Shown: positions 60,035 to 64,000 of the stretch, in pieces
How positions within the stretch are numbered: position 1 is the first letter of the stretch
How the letters are laid out: each line of letters starts with the position of its first letter
Assembly (NCBI RefSeq): GCF_900497805.2
Contig: NW_020954570.1
Span: 9,518,586-9,582,585 of the forward strand
Reading direction: 5' to 3'
DNA length: 64,000 nt
DNA from: Vombatus ursinus
Lineage: Eukaryota; Chordata; Mammalia; Diprotodontia; Vombatidae
Translations under genes and position numbers: made by a program
Notes under the pieces: model-generated
Seen by the model: only the letters and a program-made list of their open reading frames with translations
Told to the model about the DNA's origin: nothing
Databases searched by the model: none

Positions 60035-60213
60035 CTCAGCTATATCTATAGCGCTCAAGATCCGCTTATCTTTCTCATCATCTTTTATTCTCTGTAAGGT
60101 TTTCCACAATAAATTTCTTAGTCCATCTTGCCTCTCATCTTCATAGAGTTCTCTGGTCATTTTCACTAGATTGTATACTAAGCCATAGTAAACAGTCCAG
60201 TTCATTTGACAAC
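60035..60213 (-). CDS. TMEM232: Coding exon, probable TMEM232 (internal exon, upstream of the 34.2 kb exon)
   Basis: Minus-strand exon of 179 nt. It follows a T-rich acceptor ending in AATAG and stops at a GAG|GTAGGT donor. It is open throughout: a split first codon, then 59 codons starting CQMNWTVYYGLVYNLVKM and ending KRILSAIDIAE. The exon takes one base from the previous exon and ends in phase 0. The 'YYGLVYNLVKM' and 'QDGLRNL' stretches match my memory of mammalian TMEM232, a protein reported to be needed for sperm flagellum formation. The 3' end joins in frame to the exon at 34233-34471. No hydrophobic membrane segment is visible here; the residues look helical and charged. The methionine is internal, not a start. 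The exon call is strong; the gene name rests on recall without a database check. Confidence 0.72.
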
Positions 60214-60219
60214 CTATTA

Positions 60220-60780
60220 AAAAAATCCAGAAATTTCTTATGTAAGTGTCATCCTAATTATTTAAAAGATTATATAAGTGAGGAAAATAAAACTAACTTT
60301 ACTGTGAAATTGCTATGGAGTTTGCAAATCTATAATAATTATCTGTAGTTTTTAAAGTTTTTTTTTAACATAATATTATAAATAATGTTTAAAAATAGAT
60401 ACAATTCTCTTTTTGTTGTACATAGAAATAAATATTTGAAACAAGAGAGAAAGGCTGCTTGAGAACCTTTAAGCTTCCCCTCAAAATGATGGAAATGCTT
60501 CAAAAAGAATCAAAACTGCTAAAAATTCTCAAAATAAATTTAAAATTATTGAAAGTAATAAGCAAATCAAATAAGATCTCTAACACAATGGGAAAGAAAA
60601 ATATTAAGACAAGCAGATACCTGGAAAAATGTTTATTAACAACATCAACAGTAGCAACAAAAATAAAGGCACACTTTTTTCAAGATACAATAAAATTGAT
60701 TATAAATACAATGATGTTTTAAGGAAAATTTTTTAAAAATGAAATAAAGAATAAGGATTTTACAATTGCAAAAAGAAATT
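60220..60780. other. No gene seen; intron-like
   Basis: Very AT-rich sequence upstream (in gene sense) of the 60213 exon boundary. No repeat recognised. Confidence 0.4.
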
Positions 60781-60799
60781 GTTAAGAGAAAATCTTGGT

Positions 60800-62500
60800 T
60801 TGGACTAGCCTTGGTCAATAAGGCAAACTCAGGAAATAAGACTGATGAGTTTGCATAACAAGGCAGTAAGTGGCCTGTGATTGCTGCTTTTCATAGAGAG
60901 GAGCAGTTTCCATAGAAGGGCAAATGTATTTTGACTGTGTTATTATGAATTATTGCTGCCTCAGCTCCTCCCTCATTACAGTATCCTAAGGACATGAATG
61001 TTATCGAGGTTGTCAAGAACCCAGGTGCGTCACTCTTGACCTGCAAAAGTACATAACCCATCTCTCTCTGCCAGGGGAAAATCTAGAGCTAGCATATTTT
61101 GTATGGCCACAGTCTCAACTGTGTGGACCTCAGTATTTACATCTTCCACTGAACCTATGGTTTCGTTAATAAATACTTGTAAATTTTTGTTCACTTCATT
61201 TACTAGCACTATATTGTGTCCAGTCTCATACAGAGGTGATATAATGGGGGGAAAATGTGCTCAGGCTCTCCCAGTTAAGGGGAAAGTGTAGCAGACACTT
61301 AACTGGCTGCATATCTGTCTTGCAAGTGTGTGCTAGAAGGAAGGGTAGGTGTGGGTAGGAGGCCAAAAAGCAACTCCTTTAACTCACACCTGCCCCATCC
61401 AATTTGAGGGAAGGCAGTAATAAGCTTTTCTGTTACATAGAAAATACAATCCCTGTGCGGCTATCCTAAAAATCCATTCACATGCGCCAGGCCTCCCAGG
61501 TTAAGAAAAATTCTCAGAAGGCCCTTTCCATTCTGAATGGTCTCATTTCATTTCAGGGATAGGGTATAATTACCTCCCATTTGCCACCCCATTTTCCTGA
61601 CCTTGTGTCCTGTTTTGTTCCTAACAAAGAACTGGCAACTTGACAATATGTTGCAAACTCAAGAGGGGTGATAATTGCAAAAGGTTAGTGATCTTTTGCC
61701 AAAGAAAAGTGAATGAGTGGGAGGACTCATTCTTCCAGCCCACAGCAGCACAACTTGGTGTTGTATCCAATTTTGCCTTATTGATTGCAAAATAATAATC
61801 ATGTAAGTCCTGGTTGTCTTCTTCCAGGCCCATCAGGGGCATCCCTTGTCCCAAGGACAAACGGGCATGTGAACATATCCATAGTGGATGGCCTAGTTAA
61901 ATGCATGGCTGGCCTGTTGAATCAGATGCATATAAGTTTGGGATCCCCTTGTCTCCCAACCCCAAGGGTGCAAGTGCAAACAACAAATGCATCAAACAAA
62001 CAAGTAGCCAAAGATTACTGATCAGTGTTGTGGTCTTTTATCAGATTAACTGGGTCCAGAGGCTAATCAGGGGTTGTTTCTGCTGGACTGAGATCAATCA
62101 TGGCAGGCTTCACATGGGAGTAAGGGATCCAGGTCATCTCTTCAGCATTCTTGGTGGCAGTGTGACTTATCAGCAGGAAAAGTTTCTACCCAATGGCTCA
62201 ATTGATCTCTGCACACCAAAATATATCCATAGCTCAAAGACTATGGCAGTTCAATAAAGTCAATCTGTAGGTGTTCAGATGGTAGGGCCCTCATGTCCTC
62301 CCCTCTTTTTCATAGTTTTCTTCTGCAAGGATTTACACTATTGACAAGAAAGGCAGCTGGAGACCACGCGACAGTGGTCTGCATGAACACCGTGGGCAAA
62401 CCATGCCTGACAAACTTGCTGTACAAGGCTCACAAGTCAATGTCAGCCCAAGGAGAAATGATAAGCAACTTTCAGAAAAAGTAACAACAGAGAACTAATA
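60800..62500 (-). mobile_element. Endogenous retrovirus fossil, pol (integrase) to env, minus strand
   Basis: A gammaretrovirus-like (ERV1-type) fossil in the same orientation as the host gene. The right part carries an integrase signature (HLQIDFIELP, then HWVETFPADKS). The left part carries an env transmembrane-subunit signature (QNMLALDFPLAERDGLC followed by a cysteine-rich motif), with surface-subunit-like sequence between. No LTR could be placed at either end, and gag is not seen. It is broken, with many interruptions, and looks old. Confidence 0.8.
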
Positions 62501-62649
62501 AAACAAGCAAAATTACAATAGGATGAGTAAAGAAATCCAGCATAGTTATAGCTTATAGGGATGTCAAGTGTTTTGGCAGCATTCATGATCTTCAGAATTC
62601 TGGCAAGCATCTCCTGTGTGTTTCTCAATCATCTATGCACAGATCAGGG

Positions 62650-63180
62650 CAGGTCTGAGGAGGTACTTCCATCTCTAGGTTCCAAGTCACTTGTAGAAAT
62701 CCCCTAGGTTATGCTATTAAGCCTGTGAGTGATAAGATTTAGTATAATTTTGTAAAACATGACAAAATCTAGTCAGATTGGCTTTCCAGCAATTAGTTCA
62801 TGTGGTGAAAAACCATTCATACCTTATGGATCTAATCCTATTAACGACAGATCTATAAAAAGACCCCCAAAGTAGGAACCCATAATTCCCCGAAAACTTC
62901 AGAGAATTTCAGTTTTTACATAGCATTTGCTCTTTTTATTTTTACCCAATCTCTGTATCTCTTATGGATATGCCATCAACAGGCTTAAGGAGGAATATTA
63001 GAAAGGATTCATGAGGGCATGACTTGAAAAATGAGTTCTTTTGTTCCTTAATGTTATCAGAAAGAGATTTTGGAATAGAAAAAAAAGATGATTCAAAATT
63101 TTCTTTACAATTATTAATGCAATTTTATATGTAAAATCTTTAATTCAATCTTGAGAACTCATTAAAACATAATCAAAACT
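62650..63180 (-). repeat. Interspersed repeat segment shared with 46060-46500
   Basis: Homologous in order and orientation to the 46 kb segment. It lies on the gag/pol side of the ERV fossil, so both copies may derive from one retroelement family, though no protein motif is readable here. Confidence 0.72.
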
Positions 63181-63546
63181 TGCAATTCCTATTAGAAACA
63201 TTTGGAAATTAATCATTTATATCTAACAGTCTAATTTTGTTACTTTCTCAAAGTTTAATACTCCATTAAATTGAGAAACTTTTTTTATAGCTTATCCCTA
63301 TCCCTCTCTTTTGAGAACACACATAGACACACAACAGACATATAGACACACAAACTCACACAGATATTTATGTCTATAGATATCTGTATTTCTCATATCA
63401 TCCTGAAAGAATGAGATGCTTCAAGGACCTAATCTTATACATGAATATAAAACTAGCAGCAAGGGGATGGCAAACCTAAGAACTCATTTCCTTAGTTGCT
63501 TAGGATATGGAGTTGACCACAATTTCAGATTAAAAAGAGTAAGATC

Positions 63547-63696
63547 GGGGTAGCTAGGTGGTGCAGTGGATAGAGCATCAGCCCTGGAATCAGGAGCACC
63601 TGAGTTCAAATCTGGTCTCAGACTAGACACTTGACACTTACTAGCTGGACAAGTCACTTAACCCCAACTGCCTTGCCAAAAAAATAAATAAATAAT
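63547..63696 (+). mobile_element. tRNA-derived CORE-SINE
   Basis: GGGGTAGCTAGGTGGTGCAG, ACTTGACACTTACTAGCTGG, then a gap of about 15 nt in the core (the usual TGTGACCCTGGG is lost), CACTTAACCCCAACTGCC and an A/T tail. Confidence 0.95.
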
Positions 63697-64000
63697 AGTA
63701 AGGCCTTTCATTCTGCATCCCATGACAGCAACTCAGATGTTTTAGTACTAATCTATTGATAGATTTAGTATTGCAACAACAAAACTTCCATTGTTCAACT
63801 GCCCTGACTTTACAAATTTTCTATGAAAAGAAAAAGAGTGACATGGTTATGACAATAACAAAGCTGTCTCTTCAAGGGCATGAACTGATCTGACATAAAC
63901 CATAAAAGGGGGAATCTCCCTTAGCTCTGTTTGATTCCAGGTAAGAACCATAGCTAAAAGCCAATAACACAACAAAGTTCCACATTATTCACAGGGTACC
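63697..64000. other. No gene seen at window end
   Basis: Intron-like sequence. No exon or repeat recognised. Confidence 0.4.

Noticed and set aside
1-64000. CRISPR arrays, bacterial operons, functional tRNA or rRNA genes
   Set aside because: The sequence is vertebrate. The many tRNA-like motifs are SINE heads, and no spaced direct-repeat array or rRNA sequence was seen.

Overview
The window is AT-rich vertebrate nuclear DNA from a marsupial. The evidence is the repeat fauna: many tRNA-derived CORE-SINEs of the 'GCAGCTAGGTGGC...GGATAGAGC' type, some with an RTE/BovB-like tail; THER1/MIR/MON1-like SINEs; 'half-L1' (HAL1) elements that carry ORF1 but no reverse transcriptase; L1s with the marsupial 5' UTR motif GCCAAGATGG; and old L2, L3/CR1 and RTE copies. 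I cannot fix the species.

Host gene content is sparse. Two minus-strand exons with good splice sites (60035-60213 and 34233-34471) join in phase and read as consecutive exons of one gene, most likely TMEM232 (a protein linked to the sperm flagellum), separated by a 25.6 kb intron. Most of the window would then be introns of this gene. A third possible minus-strand coding segment (about 6201-6373) could be a downstream exon, but it is unproven.

Layout. 0-1 kb: L1 ORF2 fragment. 3.1-3.6 kb: possible old L1 ORF1, antisense. 3.7-4.0 kb: nearly full-length 7SL RNA pseudogene. 7.74-12.12 kb: a HAL1 with target-site duplications and an apparent 3' transduction, split by a second, inverted HAL1-type insertion that contains a 33-bp minisatellite. 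13.9-14.6 kb: L2. 16.5-22.85 kb: a nearly full-length but decayed L1 with two SINEs inside. 27.1-30.4 kb: an L3/CR1 element split by L2, an LTR and a SINE. 30.47-31.04 kb: a mariner-like DNA transposon remnant. 34.94-37.91 kb: an inverted HAL1. 39.5-41.15 kb: L2. 41.4-42.3 kb: RTE and deleted L1. 42.67 kb and 44.45 kb: LTR fragments. 45-50 kb: largely unassigned, with one segment shared with 63 kb. 52.6-56.4 kb: antisense L1. 58.7-59.7 kb: L1 3' end. 60.8-62.5 kb: a broken endogenous-retrovirus pol/env fossil.

Nothing here looks like a new biochemical system. The most informative items are the gene exon pair, the 7SL pseudogene, the nested HAL1s with transduced 3' sequence, the frame-preserving minisatellite, and the repeat segment shared between 46 kb and 63 kb.
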